Made by a program: the position numbers and the translations under genes. Shown here piece after piece: positions 1 to 8,914 of a DNA stretch of 64,000 bases. The stretch is from Nostoc paludosum FACHB-159. GTDB taxonomy: Bacteria > Cyanobacteriota > Cyanobacteriia > Cyanobacteriales > Nostocaceae. The first letter of the stretch is position 1, and the number at the start of each line of letters is the position of its first letter. The DNA is taken from assembly GCF_014698835.1 (NCBI RefSeq), contig NZ_JACJTU010000028.1:34548-98547 (forward strand). Reading direction: 5' to 3'. The notes beneath the pieces are model-generated. The model saw only the letters and a list, made by a program, of their open reading frames with translations, did not search any database and was not told where the DNA came from.

Positions 1-586
1 TAATCTCGTCTGTATTTTGGGTAGCTAGGCAAATAGGGAAAGCATCCAGCCCTGCAAATTCTTTGAACAGCATTGCTTTGCCTTCCATAACTGGCAAGGC
101 CGCTGCCGGGCCGAGATTTCCTAAACCTAAAACTGCACTCCCATCTGTAACAATGGCAACAGTATTTTGTTTAATGGTTAACTTGTAAACTTCTTCTGGA
201 TCTTGAGCGATGGCAGTACAAATTCTGCCGACTCCTGGTGTGTAAGCCATTGCTAAATCGGACACACTTTTTAAGGGAATTCGGCTAGCAATGCTGATTT
301 TGCCACCGCGATGCAAATTAAAGGTGCGATCGTAGACACTCAGTAACTTAATATCAGGCAGTGCTTTGACTGCTTGCACAATGGTTTCAGCATGTTCGGT
401 ACTAGCAGCATCAACGGTAATATCGCGGGTAGACTCTTTGCGGGTTTGTTCAATTAAATCAATTTGACCGAGATTACCGCCAGTAGTGGCGATCGCTTGG
501 GTTACCGACGCCAACATCCCCACGCGATTGGGAATCTGTAAGCGTAGTGTCAAACTAAAACTAGAATTAGGAGTTAGATCTGCCAT
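1..586 (-). CDS. NAD(P)-dependent malic enzyme with N-terminal ACT domain (3' part outside window)
   Basis: The gene reads leftward from an ATG at 586 and runs off the left edge, so only about the first 195 residues are present. Residues 1-85 look like an ACT domain (PNRVGMLASVTQAI; ITVDAASTEHAETIV). They are followed by the start of a bacterial malic enzyme: SDLAMAYTPGVGRIC, then VTDGSAVLGLGNLGP, then MEGKAMLFKEFAG. The family decarboxylates malate to pyruvate, yielding NAD(P)H. ACT domains usually bind small effectors such as amino acids, so allosteric control is plausible but inferred. The fused ACT architecture is common in cyanobacterial malic enzymes. The cofactor-binding half lies outside the window, so NAD versus NADP preference cannot be judged. 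Confidence 0.9.
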   Translation of the reverse strand, partial: MADLTPNSSFSLTLRLQIPNRVGMLASVTQAIATTGGNLGQIDLIEQTRKESTRDITVDAASTEHAETIVQAVKALPDIKLLSVYDRTFNLHRGGKISIASRIPLKSVSDLAMAYTPGVGRICTAIAQDPEEVYKLTIKQNTVAIVTDGSAVLGLGNLGPAAALPVMEGKAMLFKEFAGLDAFPICLATQNTDEI

Positions 587-1394
587 GTTGATTTGGGATT
601 TTAAGTTTTAGATCTTATATTGAATTGCTTGGTAAAAATCTAGACAAAACCTAAAATATAATGTTTTTCTCAAGTCAATCTCAAATCCGTAAGCTACGTT
701 CACGCAGCTTAACGCACCTTTGCCAAATAGTAAAACTCTACACAAGATATTTTGAGCTTGCCACAATCAACTGAGAACTCATCTCACCTTTAAAAGAGAA
801 TAGTATTGTATGTTGACGGTTAACAGTCATCAGTCAACCGTCAACAGTCATACCTGATGCTTGTTTAGTTGAGCAGATTTTAATTTTTCATACAAAAGCG
901 GATTATATTCTCAAAAAGATTCTTGCAATTTCTCAAATTCTTGCTCGCCCGCTTTGAAATAATCATCAATTAGCTCTCGGTTGGCAAGATAAAAAGTAGT
1001 AAAAATATTTGATAATTTTAAAGCAGTCTGTTGAAATAATTTTACAAAAATTAACACTCATTTATTGCAAATTGTGTAATAGAGCGATCGCCTAGACAAT
1101 TTGATTTTTAGTTTCCGATAGTAGTTACTATATCAAATATTACCTTATCCATTAGCACCACTTAATTGTATCCAAATTTTAAATTTTACTAGCCATAATT
1201 TTATTAGTGAGTTATTTTTTGTTAAAAATCTAGCCCAGTTTAATTTAACACCAAATCCTCTACTCAGTAAGTACAAATTTATTGCTAAATAATATCTCTT
1301 AAATGGGAGGTCAATTAAAGGAATTGCCGAACAAATTGTTACAAACACAGTCGAACTGACAAAAATTTGCTTTTACCTCATACCCAGGCTTGAC
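587..1394. other. intergenic region between divergent genes
   Basis: AT-rich spacer between the malic enzyme and the hybrid kinase, which diverge, so it should hold both promoters. At about 814-850 there is a short inverted/direct repeat built on ttgacggtt and aaccgtcaa. One HIP1 octamer is near 1083. A short reading frame on the minus strand is listed separately. A 67-residue frame at 1145-1348 has no recognisable features and was not called. Confidence 0.5.
911..1057 (-). pseudogene. possible small-protein or antitoxin remnant (48 codons)
   Basis: Reading leftward from a GTG directly after a stop codon, the frame encodes about 48 residues ending in ANRELIDDYFKAGEQEFEKL. The charged, helical C-terminal half resembles the tail of small antitoxin or DUF433-like proteins. 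The N-terminal DNA-binding part expected of such proteins is absent and no ribosome-binding site is evident. I therefore read it as a possible decayed remnant, not a working gene. No partner toxin is next to it. The assignment is weak. Confidence 0.25.
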
Positions 1395-2543
1395 ATGACT
1401 TTACAATCTTCTCGCTCTGACAAAATTCTGGTGGTTGATGACTCTCCTGATAATGTGTTTCTGATCAAAACTATTTTGGAAGAAGAAGGTTACACCATTA
1501 GCACCGCAGAAAATGGGATTTCGGCATTGGCACAATTGCAAGCATCTCCTTGTGACTTAGTTCTCCTAGATTTAATGATGCCAGGTATGGATGGATACGA
1601 AGTTACTAAGCATATTCGGGGAGATATGAAATTATCACAATATATTCCCATATTGCTAATCACTGCCCACGATGCGCCTAACGTTGCCCACGGATTAGAC
1701 TTGGGTGCTGATGATTTTATCCGTAAACCTGTCACAGTAGATGAATTATTAGCAAGAGTGCGATCGCTTTTGCGTTTGAAGCACAGTATGGATGAACGCG
1801 ATGAAATCGCCCGCCAGCGAGAAGATTTTGTCTCCCGCCTCACCCATGACTTACGCACTCCCTTAGTAGCAGCCGATCGCATGTTAATGCTATTTCAACA
1901 AGGCGCTTTAGGAGCATTATCACCCCAAATGCAGGAAGTAATCGCCATCATGGCTCGCAGCAATATCAACCTGCTTTCTATGGTGAATACCTTATTAGAA
2001 GTTTATCGCTTTGAAGCAGGTCGCAAAACTTTGGCATTACAGCCTGTTAATTTAGCACAGTTACTAGAAGAAGTAGCTGGAGAATTGACACCCCTTGCTC
2101 AAGACAAAAAACTGTCGCTCAATTTGGAATTAGCTGAGGAATTAAAGACAAACACAGTAATTGGCGATCGCTTAGAATTACATCGTCTTTTTACTAATCT
2201 TATCGGCAATGCAATCAAATTTACCGATTCTGGTTCAGTGACTATTCGCCTGACTTCCCAAACCCAGGTTGCCAAAAATAGCGAATATCAATTTTTTTCT
2301 GGAAAATCTAATTTTCCTGACTACATTAGAATTGAGATAGCCGATACCGGCCCAGGTATTCCTCCTGAAGAACAAACCACCATATTTGAACGATTTCGCC
2401 AAGGTAGCCACAAAAGTTCTGGTAGTGGCTTAGGACTATATCTTGCTCGCCGAATTGTTGAGGCACATCAAGGGATTATTTTGGTCAATTCCGAGTTAGG
2501 TAAAGGTAGTAAATTTATTGTACTTTTACCCCAAAAAACATAA
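1395..2543 (+). CDS. receiver-first hybrid histidine kinase (response regulator / HisKA / HATPase)
   Basis: A 382-residue soluble signalling protein. Residues 9-130 form a CheY-like receiver with the acidic pair D15/D16, phospho-acceptor D59 (LVLLDLMMPG), T90 and K111 (FIRKPV). A HisKA helix follows with H151 in RLTHDLRTPL, then a HATPase_c domain with N-box (NLIGNAIKF), G1 (DTGPGIP) and G2 (GSGLGLYL) motifs. All catalytic residues are present, so both phosphorylation sites should work. There is no membrane segment or PAS/GAF sensor, so the input probably comes through the receiver from another kinase or a bound partner. The gene stands alone with about 500 bases on its 3' side, and no cognate regulator gene is adjacent. 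The specific pathway cannot be named from sequence. Confidence 0.92.
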   Translation: MTLQSSRSDKILVVDDSPDNVFLIKTILEEEGYTISTAENGISALAQLQASPCDLVLLDLMMPGMDGYEVTKHIRGDMKLSQYIPILLITAHDAPNVAHGLDLGADDFIRKPVTVDELLARVRSLLRLKHSMDERDEIARQREDFVSRLTHDLRTPLVAADRMLMLFQQGALGALSPQMQEVIAIMARSNINLLSMVNTLLEVYRFEAGRKTLALQPVNLAQLLEEVAGELTPLAQDKKLSLNLELAEELKTNTVIGDRLELHRLFTNLIGNAIKFTDSGSVTIRLTSQTQVAKNSEYQFFSGKSNFPDYIRIEIADTGPGIPPEEQTTIFERFRQGSHKSSGSGLGLYLARRIVEAHQGIILVNSELGKGSKFIVLLPQKT

Positions 2544-3054
2544 CAAATTTAGTAATTAAACCTCGTCTCGTCTAAATTGATAACTGGAGTTGTTCAAAAT
2601 AAAATAGGGAAGAATGGAGAATTTGTGAATCAATCCCAATTCTGAAAAACTAGGGTTTTCAAATTAGACGTGGTTTAGCATTTATCAATCGATTAGTATT
2701 TTAAATTGTCTTTAATACAAGTTTTTTGTAAGATAGCTGTGTAATATAGCAGTCCTAAATCATTTGTGAAAATTATATATCTCTTTCTTCTTTCTTCCCT
2801 TTGCGTCCTTTGCGTCCTTTGCGGTTCGTTTCCTTATTTATATTTTTCACGACTCATTTAGGATTGCTATACTACAAATATATATAGGAATCCGATTTGC
2901 TTACTGAAATTATTTGTGTAGATAGGGAAGAGGCAAAAGGCAACAGGCAACAGAATTCTAGAATATTAAGTGTATTGAGTTTTTTTCAGGCAATCAAATA
3001 TGAGTCCTATAGACGCAGCGATAGTATTAAATAAGTAGTTTCTAGTACAAAACA
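2544..3054. other. intergenic region rich in dispersed repeats
   Basis: Spacer between the hybrid kinase and the aldehyde dehydrogenase. It carries a small element with terminal inverted repeats (listed separately). It also has a stretch beginning ataggaatccgatttg at about 2884 that recurs near 28700, and aggcaacaggcaacag at about 2938-2953, which resembles text near 28840 and 35858. No gene is evident. Confidence 0.6.
2745..2871. repeat. MITE-like element with about 28-bp terminal inverted repeats
   Basis: The left arm (2745-2772) begins tatagcagtcctaaat and ends gtgaaaa. The right arm (2844-2871) reads ttttcac, then atttaggattgctata, and is its near-perfect reverse complement. The roughly 70-base interior is a pyrimidine-rich direct repeat built on ctttgcgtc. 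It has no coding capacity. Its size and layout fit a miniature inverted-repeat element or a mobile palindromic repeat. I see no clear target-site duplication. Confidence 0.55.
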
Positions 3055-4437
3055 ATGATTAACACTGAATTATCTAACATTAGCGAGATTATCCAACATC
3101 AGCGAGAGTTTTTTCAAACGGGCAAAACTAAAGATATAAATTTTCGCATTGAGCAACTGCAAAAACTCAAACAAGCAATTATTGAACACGAGCAACAAAT
3201 AATCGAGGCATTAGAAGCAGATTTACATAAACCAGTAGTAGAGACTTATCTGACAGAAATTGCCGTAATTAAGGAAATTGATTATGCTATCAAACACATC
3301 AAAACTTGGGCAAAGCCCAAAAAAGCACCAGTTTCCTTAGACTTTTTTTCATATTCAGCCCGCATTTATCCAGAACCAGTGGGAGTTGTCTTAATTATTA
3401 GCCCTTGGAACTATCCATTCCAGTTAGCAATTTCACCCTTAGTAGGTGCGATCGCCGCAGGAAATTGTGCAATTATTAAACCGTCAGAAATTGCTTCCCA
3501 TACTTCCGGTATTGTCGCTAAGATTATTACCAAATATTTCCAACCAGGCTATATTGCAGTAGTTGAAGGAGGCGTAGAAACTAGTCAAAAACTACTAGCA
3601 GAAAAATTTGACCATATCTTTTTTACTGGTGGCACAGCCGTCGGCAAAATTGTCATGGAAGCAGCGGCAAAACATCTGACACCAGTTACTTTAGAATTGG
3701 GCGGCAAAAGTCCTTGTATAGTCGATACTGACATTAATCTTGAACATACTGCCAGACGAATTACTTGGGGAAAATTTATTAATGCTGGACAAACTTGTAT
3801 TGCTCCTGACTATCTTTTAGTAGATAAAAACATCAAAAAAGATTTAATAGATGGTCTAGAAAAAACCCTAAAAGAATTTTATGGCGACAATCCGGCAAAT
3901 AGCCCTGATTATGCCAGGATTATTAGTCAAAAACACTTTGACAAATTGGTTAAGTTTGTTGAAGATGGCAAAGTTATTGTTGGCGGAGAAACAAAATCTT
4001 CAGAACGTTATATTGCCCCGACAATAATTGATAACGTTTCCTTAGAAGATTCTGTAATGCAGGAAGAAATTTTTGGCCCTATTTTGCCCATCATTGAATA
4101 CAGTGATATTGCAGAAGCGATCGCCTTGATTAACTCTAAACCAAAACCTCTAGCTTTATACTTATTTTCTCAAAACAAAGACCTACAAAAGCGGGTTTTA
4201 CAGGAAACTTCATCAGGTGGAGTTTGTATCAACGATACAATCATGCATGTTGGAGTCCCATCTTTACCCTTTGGAGGAGTAGGAGATAGCGGTATTGGCA
4301 ATTATCACGGCAAAGCTAGTTTTGACGCCTTTTCTCATGAAAAAAGCGTATTGCAAAACTCCTTCTGGCTAGATTTAAAATGGCGGTACGCTCCTTATAA
4401 GAGCAAATTGCCCTTAATCAAGAAACTTTTGGGTTAA
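3055..4437 (+). CDS. aldehyde dehydrogenase, ALDH3-like
   Basis: A 460-residue NAD(P)-dependent aldehyde dehydrogenase that oxidises aldehydes to carboxylic acids. It shows the cofactor/substrate signature IISPWNYPFQLA, the general base E214 in LELGGKSP and the catalytic nucleophile C248 in NAGQTC. The C-terminal motif EEIFGPILP is also present. Length and the short N-terminus fit the ALDH3 group (fatty-aldehyde, apocarotenal and coniferyl-aldehyde type enzymes). Known cyanobacterial relatives act on long-chain or apocarotenoid aldehydes, but the substrate cannot be read from the sequence. The C-terminal end (YAPYKSKLPLIKKLLG) is basic and hydrophobic, compatible with membrane association. 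The gene is single and converges with the Moco oxidoreductase across a hairpin-forming repeat. Confidence 0.9.
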   Translation: MINTELSNISEIIQHQREFFQTGKTKDINFRIEQLQKLKQAIIEHEQQIIEALEADLHKPVVETYLTEIAVIKEIDYAIKHIKTWAKPKKAPVSLDFFSYSARIYPEPVGVVLIISPWNYPFQLAISPLVGAIAAGNCAIIKPSEIASHTSGIVAKIITKYFQPGYIAVVEGGVETSQKLLAEKFDHIFFTGGTAVGKIVMEAAAKHLTPVTLELGGKSPCIVDTDINLEHTARRITWGKFINAGQTCIAPDYLLVDKNIKKDLIDGLEKTLKEFYGDNPANSPDYARIISQKHFDKLVKFVEDGKVIVGGETKSSERYIAPTIIDNVSLEDSVMQEEIFGPILPIIEYSDIAEAIALINSKPKPLALYLFSQNKDLQKRVLQETSSGGVCINDTIMHVGVPSLPFGGVGDSGIGNYHGKASFDAFSHEKSVLQNSFWLDLKWRYAPYKSKLPLIKKLLG

Positions 4438-4568
4438 AAGTTATGAGTTAAAAGTTAGGAGTTAAAAGTTGGGAGTGAGGAGTTAAAACTGAAGAATTAT
4501 GAGTAATGAGTTATGACTTTAAGAAAGTTGTTAGTTAAAAATTTCTAACTCCTAACTCCTAACTCTTA
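4436..4568. repeat. degenerate heptamer repeat pair forming a large inverted repeat
   Basis: Copies of gttaggagttaaaag and variants occupy about 4436-4500. Their complements (taactcctaactcctaactc) occupy about 4540-4568. Together they can fold into a long imperfect hairpin exactly between two convergent genes. The heptamer unit is the one known from short or long tandemly repeated repeats in heterocystous cyanobacteria. A two-way terminator role is inferred. Confidence 0.7.
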
Positions 4569-5171
4569 AAACCCAAATGCGTTGCTATAACGCTCCTCTT
4601 TCCAAGGTTCTCCACGGCGGTGGTAGCCATTGCGTTCCCAAAAACCGAGTTCTTCACTAGGTAAAAACTCTAAACCATTAATCCACTTAGCACTTTTCCA
4701 AGCGTAGAGGTGAGGAACCACTAGGCGCATTGGGCCACCATGTTCAACTGGAAGATCTTCACCAAAAACTTTAAAGGCAAAGAAGTTTTCTTCCCGCATA
4801 AAGTCTTCCATAGAAATATTAGTAGTGTAGCCGCCATAGCAGTGTTCCATAATGTGGGCTACTTTAGGGTCTACCTCAATTAGACCCATAAAATCTGTTA
4901 CTTTAATACCAGTCCATTTGACATCGAGTTTAGACCAGCGCGTTACACAGTGGAAATCCGCTGTGAATTCATGTTGAGGTAGCGCCATAAAATCTGACCA
5001 ATTAAAAGTAGCTGGTTTCGCTAAACCCCAAACCCGAAATTGCCATTCTTCAATGCTAACTTGGGGAGTTGCACCGTAAGTTAATACAGGGAAACCTTTG
5101 GCTAAATGTTGACCTGGAGGAACACGTTGGTCGTCTTCTTTTCCCGGCTTCTGAAAGAATTTTCCTAACAT
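4566..5171 (-). CDS. sulfite oxidase-like molybdopterin oxidoreductase, cytoplasmic
   Basis: A 201-residue protein of the sulfite oxidase/MsrP Moco-binding fold. The putative molybdenum-ligating cysteine is C75 in TADFHCVTRWS. The downstream family motifs GGPMRLVVPHLYAWKSAKW and GFWERNGYHRRGEPW are intact. There is no twin-arginine or other signal peptide, unlike periplasmic MsrP, and no dimerisation or heme domain, so it is a minimal catalytic domain expected in the cytoplasm. No MsrQ-like heme membrane partner lies beside it. The substrate is unknown; sulfite or S/N-oxides are what relatives reduce or oxidise. It converges with the aldehyde dehydrogenase gene on its left. Confidence 0.85.
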   Translation of the reverse strand: MLGKFFQKPGKEDDQRVPPGQHLAKGFPVLTYGATPQVSIEEWQFRVWGLAKPATFNWSDFMALPQHEFTADFHCVTRWSKLDVKWTGIKVTDFMGLIEVDPKVAHIMEHCYGGYTTNISMEDFMREENFFAFKVFGEDLPVEHGGPMRLVVPHLYAWKSAKWINGLEFLPSEELGFWERNGYHRRGEPWKEERYSNAFGF

Positions 5172-5768
5172 AATGGGAGAAAAATAAGTTTTCTCAAAAT
5201 CAAAATATTTGCAAACTTTTGTGCTGAATTGCTAACAGCGCCAGATACTTTACCCTTGAATATGATTAGGGTAAAACACATTTAAATTTCGTAGTTACTT
5301 TATCTGGTTGTCTTTTATTATTTGTCATTTGCCATTTGTCCTCTCTTATCAAGTTCTTTACCTGGGGAATAAGGGAGCTAGAGGATTGGGGAGACGGCGA
5401 ATAGCTACTCTATTGACACAACCCGACGCACCCTAAGGAATATTGCTAGAGACTTGGCAGTTTCTCGTTCGTTATTTGCAAATGAGCGATGACCAATAAC
5501 TAATGACAGTCCTAACCAGAGAATGTATAACTTGGAAGCACATTAGCTTACTTAATCATTACTGATAAATGATAGGTAATGGGTAATGGATGTTCCCAAT
5601 TACTCACTACCAATTTTCTAGATCTAATAAGCTTGTGTAGAGTATCTATAATTCATTTTCCAATCAGGAAAGCTAAGAAAAAGCATTTATCCATTAATGA
5701 TAAATTTGATCTGTGACTTTTGCCAATCAAATCTATCGATGCCGTTCATGCTTTTCCTGACTGGAAAA
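5172..5768. other. intergenic region with an inverted repeat near the rpmF 3' end
   Basis: No gene seen. Inverted arms tccaatcaggaaagc (about 5660-5674) and gcttttcctgactgga (about 5750-5765) could pair just downstream of rpmF and might act in its termination or processing. Otherwise the region holds short low-complexity repeats of gtaatggg and aatgacta type. Confidence 0.4.
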
Positions 5769-5942
5769 TTATGATTCTTCTTCCTCTTCTTCAGCAGATG
5801 GATATACAAATGTAGAACGTCCGGTCAAAATAGACTTGCCCAGAGAGAGAGCTTTCTGAGCTTGGATGGCAGCTTTGTGCCTCCAAGTAGCTCGGCGTTT
5901 ATCTCGTTTTGATTTGGAAGTTTTCTTCTTAGGAACAGCCAT
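5769..5942 (-). CDS. rpmF: 50S ribosomal protein L32
   Basis: A 57-residue basic protein beginning MAVPKKKTSKSKRDKRRATW, the hallmark N-terminus of bacterial and chloroplast L32, and ending in an acidic poly-Glu tail. The ATG at 5942 is chosen because the conserved family sequence starts there; an in-frame extension of nine codons upstream is not conserved-looking. L32 is a component of the large ribosomal subunit near the peptidyl-transferase region. Cyanobacterial L32 usually lacks the zinc-binding cysteines found in some bacterial forms, and none are present here. It stands alone, with repeat-rich DNA upstream. Confidence 0.95.
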   Translation of the reverse strand: MAVPKKKTSKSKRDKRRATWRHKAAIQAQKALSLGKSILTGRSTFVYPSAEEEEEES

Positions 5943-6029
5943 GTCAGCAGATATCGTGATTTTTGACAACCTTCTTATTTTAGGCCATTCACTGACGCCA
6001 AGGACGCCAATTTAGCCAAGAATTAAGTA

Positions 6030-6095
6030 AAGGCATTGGGCATTGGGCATGGGGCATTGGGCATGGGGTATGGGGCATGGGGCATGGAGAGTGCC
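6030..6095. repeat. tandem (gggcatt/ggggcat) minisatellite
   Basis: About nine degenerate copies of a 7-base unit, read as ggcattg, gggcatg and variants, lie between two minus-strand genes. The same unit reappears at about 26935-26965 and, in complement, at about 16110-16130 and 39915-39945. It is non-coding. Confidence 0.7.
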
Positions 6096-6150
6096 GAGTT
6101 AAGAGTTAGGAATTATCCCCTCTGCCCCCCTGCCTCCTTCATCCCCCTCA

Positions 6151-6597
6151 TCATTTTTCAAAGAATAGTAGCGATCGCGCGGTTTTGAAGTAAGTTGCCC
6201 AATTTTGAGCGTCGGGACGGTTGCGCCATTCTGGACGACTAACTTCTAATGTTAGGACTGGTGCGATCGCTCCATAACTTTGTACGGAGATAATTATTGA
6301 AACATCTGTCACTAAAATATCTTGGTCAAAGCTCCGCTGAGCAGCTGCTCTCGCGGCCGCTTCTGCTCGTCGCAGAATGGTTTCGTAGTTTTCTTCTGGC
6401 AGGCGATCGATCGCTAGGTCAACTCTAGCGGTGTAAGCTCGCACAACTTGAGGGGCGATTGCTTCGGTCAAAAACCACGTAGGAACAGTAGATATAAGCA
6501 AAAATGCTAAAGGAACTATCCGGATTTTTCTGGCAATTTGGCTAATAACTGAAAAGGAAGCGATCGATGATGGTATGTGAGCAGAAATTTGGCTCAT
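6151..6597 (-). CDS. conserved membrane-anchored protein of unknown function
   Basis: I do not recognise a named family. The 148-residue protein has a cytoplasmic N-terminus, one hydrophobic segment at about residues 27-46 (IVPLAFLLISTVPTWFL) and a soluble domain of about 100 residues. That domain combines an Ala/Arg-rich helix (RRAEAAARAAAQRSF) with beta-like stretches (DILVTDVSIIISVQ, PVLTLEVSRPEW). It looks like a signal-anchored periplasmic or thylakoid-lumen protein of a type common in cyanobacteria. The neighbouring genes give no hint of function. The GC content and HIP1 sites match the surroundings. Confidence 0.7.
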   Translation of the reverse strand: MSQISAHIPSSIASFSVISQIARKIRIVPLAFLLISTVPTWFLTEAIAPQVVRAYTARVDLAIDRLPEENYETILRRAEAAARAAAQRSFDQDILVTDVSIIISVQSYGAIAPVLTLEVSRPEWRNRPDAQNWATYFKTARSLLFFEK

Positions 6598-6798
6598 GAC
6601 CTTATAGCTCCTGAATAACGATTTGTAAATTGAAATTAGGTGAAAGTATTTTCCGGTCAGCTAACGTAATAAAAATTACATTTTATCCTAAGATTCGATG
6701 AGAATCACCTAGACTAGAAAACATCAGGTTAGCTTTGTTTTTTAGACAAAGCCAACCGCAATTTTCAGACGAGCAAACAATAACCGACAAAGAGCGGG

Positions 6799-8682
6799 AT
6801 GGCAAATTACTGGGCGATCGCTATTGGCATCAATCAATATCAGTTATTTCAACCTTTAAGTTGTGCCCAAGCAGATGCTGAGGCATTAAAGGATATTTTG
6901 GTGACAGAGGCAGGTTTTGTCCCCGAACATTGCCTGCTAATGACGGATACCTCACCACTAATCAAAGATAGATCCACCTATCCGACTAAAGAAAATATTT
7001 TATTGCTGCTTGAGGATTTGGCCGCGACATGTTGGCAACCACAAGACTATCTATGGTTATTTTTTAGTGGTTATGGAGTCAACTACAAAGGCAAAGATTA
7101 CTTAATGCCAGCGGAGGGTAACCCCGAACTTGTGCCAGAGACAGGCATAGAATTGCGATCGCTAATGCAAAGTCTCCAACTAGCTGAGTTGAATGTCTTG
7201 CTACTGCTTGATATTAACCGTGCTTTTGGCACCCAAGCAGATGCTCCCGTTGGTGAAGAAACCATAGAACTAGCTCAAGAATTAGAACTTGCCACAATTT
7301 TTTCTTGTCAACCAGAGCAGTTTTCCCACGAGAGTAGCGAACTAGGGCACGGATTTTTTACAGCAGCATTGTTAGAAGCTTTGCGTTCTGGTAATGGCAA
7401 CAACTTGGCAGATTTAGAAAGTTACCTGAGTCTTCTGGTGCCCAAATTATGCCAGCACCACTGGCGTCCCATCCAAAACCCTGCCATTATCATCCCATCA
7501 AAACCGCAAGTAATCTTACCAAAATTGGCAATAGGAAGCGATTTGGAATCAGAAGCGGTGATTTATCCAGAAGAATCCTTTGCCATTGCCCTTGCAGCTC
7601 CTCCCCTGGACGATTACTCTCGAAATCAGGGCAGATGGGGAGAAACAACTATTAACTCCAAAGTCCAAAAGTCTAATCGCAAACAAATCCAGCAGTCGGC
7701 TGCTGGCTTGGTTTCCCAGTCGCAAGGAAACACAAATCCACCACCAGAAACTTCCATAGGAATGAACGCGAGGGGAAGATTTATCCCTGACTCCTCCCAA
7801 GCCCACGTCTCTCAATTCCCACAAAATCATTCAAACACGCCTTTGTGGAAACAGTTTATTTTATGGGGTGGAGGCAGTTTGGTAGTAGCAGGTTTAATGG
7901 CGGTACTTTTTCTGCGTAATCAAGAAACTTTTAGAATTAAAGAAATATCAAGCAGATCGCCCAATGCTACTGCCAGTAGTCCCCAGGCTTTCCAGAATTT
8001 ACCAAATGACCCCTCGATAATTAGAACCAGCCAACCAGTTAGACCAAAAAATCAATCTAGCGCCCAAACAGCCTTGAGTTCCGAGTCGCAAAAGCGCAAT
8101 CAAGCAGTATTAGACTTGGCGAAAATGTCGCTCCAAGAAACTCAGGCTAGCGATTTGAGCTTAGCGATCGCTACAGCCAGGAGAATTAAACCTGGTGAGC
8201 CATTGTACGAGCAAGCTCAGGAAAATATTAAGATTTGGAGCCGGATGATTTTAGATTTAGCAGAAGGTCGTGCCAAGCAAAGACAGTATGCTAGCGCTAT
8301 TGCTGCGGCTCGATTAATCACCAAAAACGAGCCGCTTTATGCTAAAGCACAAGCGGCAATTAATTTATGGCGGCTAGAAGGCAAGCAATATGTCAGTAAC
8401 ACAACTCTTTTAGATGCAGCTAACGCCTTAATTCAGCCCGGACAAGCCTCTACTTACAATCGGGCGATCGAAGTTGCGAAAAAAGTACCACCAGGTCAAC
8501 CAGGCTTCGATACCGCCCAAAAATCAATCGATAAATGGAGTGAGAAAATTTTAGATCTCGCCAAGCGTCGCGCCGCCCAAGGAGAACTCAATGCTGCAAT
8601 TGAAACTGCTACTTTAGTACCAGAGGAGACAGCTTCTTACGAAGATGCTCAGGATGCTATCCAAAAATGGCGAAAAAAATAA
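6799..8682 (+). CDS. caspase-fold protein with substituted catalytic dyad (pseudo-orthocaspase)
   Basis: A 627-residue protein whose N-terminal domain (about residues 1-230) has the caspase/metacaspase p20 fold: YWAIAIGINQYQ, then LWLFFSGYGVNYKGKDYLMP, then LLLLDINRAFG. In active family members the FSGHG histidine and the LD-x-C cysteine form the catalytic dyad. Here these are Y92 and N140, so peptidase activity is not expected. Residues 230-345 are a low-complexity Ser/Gln/Pro linker. One transmembrane segment lies at about 350-370 (WGGGSLVVAGLMAVLFL). The C-terminal part (about 430-627) has helical repeats of the form LDLAxxxAxxxxxxxAIxxAxxI...W. The role may be as a scaffold or regulator at a membrane. 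Pseudo-orthocaspases are a recognised group in photosynthetic bacteria. Confidence 0.85.
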   Translation: MANYWAIAIGINQYQLFQPLSCAQADAEALKDILVTEAGFVPEHCLLMTDTSPLIKDRSTYPTKENILLLLEDLAATCWQPQDYLWLFFSGYGVNYKGKDYLMPAEGNPELVPETGIELRSLMQSLQLAELNVLLLLDINRAFGTQADAPVGEETIELAQELELATIFSCQPEQFSHESSELGHGFFTAALLEALRSGNGNNLADLESYLSLLVPKLCQHHWRPIQNPAIIIPSKPQVILPKLAIGSDLESEAVIYPEESFAIALAAPPLDDYSRNQGRWGETTINSKVQKSNRKQIQQSAAGLVSQSQGNTNPPPETSIGMNARGRFIPDSSQAHVSQFPQNHSNTPLWKQFILWGGGSLVVAGLMAVLFLRNQETFRIKEISSRSPNATASSPQAFQNLPNDPSIIRTSQPVRPKNQSSAQTALSSESQKRNQAVLDLAKMSLQETQASDLSLAIATARRIKPGEPLYEQAQENIKIWSRMILDLAEGRAKQRQYASAIAAARLITKNEPLYAKAQAAINLWRLEGKQYVSNTTLLDAANALIQPGQASTYNRAIEVAKKVPPGQPGFDTAQKSIDKWSEKILDLAKRRAAQGELNAAIETATLVPEETASYEDAQDAIQKWRKK

Positions 8683-8683
8683 T

Positions 8684-8912
8684 TAAAAGTTAGGAGTTAA
8701 AAGTTGGGAGTTAGGAGTTAAGAGTTAGGAGTTAGGAGTTAGGAGTTAGGAGTTAGGAGTTGGGAGTTAGGAGTTATAAGTTAAAAGTTAGGAGTTATAA
8801 GTTTTATTTTTAACTCTTCACTCCTAACTAACTCTTAACTCCTCACTCCTAACTAATTCCTAACTCCTCACTCCTCACTCCTAACTAATTCCTAACTCCT
8901 TACTTTTAAGTT
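8684..8912. repeat. long tandem heptamer array with inverted arms
   Basis: About 15 copies of ttaggag/ttgggag variants run from 8684 to 8800. They are followed after a short T-rich loop by about 13 complementary copies (ctcctaa, ctcttaa, cctcact) from 8812 to 8912. The two halves can form a hairpin of around 100 base pairs between convergent genes. This is the tandem-repeat type described in heterocystous cyanobacteria. Confidence 0.85.
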
Positions 8913-8914
8913 AA

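Noticed and set aside
1145..1348. 67-residue minus-strand frame
   Set aside because: AT-rich, hydrophobic chance composition with no start signal, inside a promoter region.
6799..8682. Active metacaspase call
   Set aside because: Both catalytic positions are substituted (Tyr and Asn), so protease activity is not supported.
8684..8912. Heptamer array as a CRISPR array
   Set aside because: Units are 7 bases, without unique spacers, and form one inverted pair.
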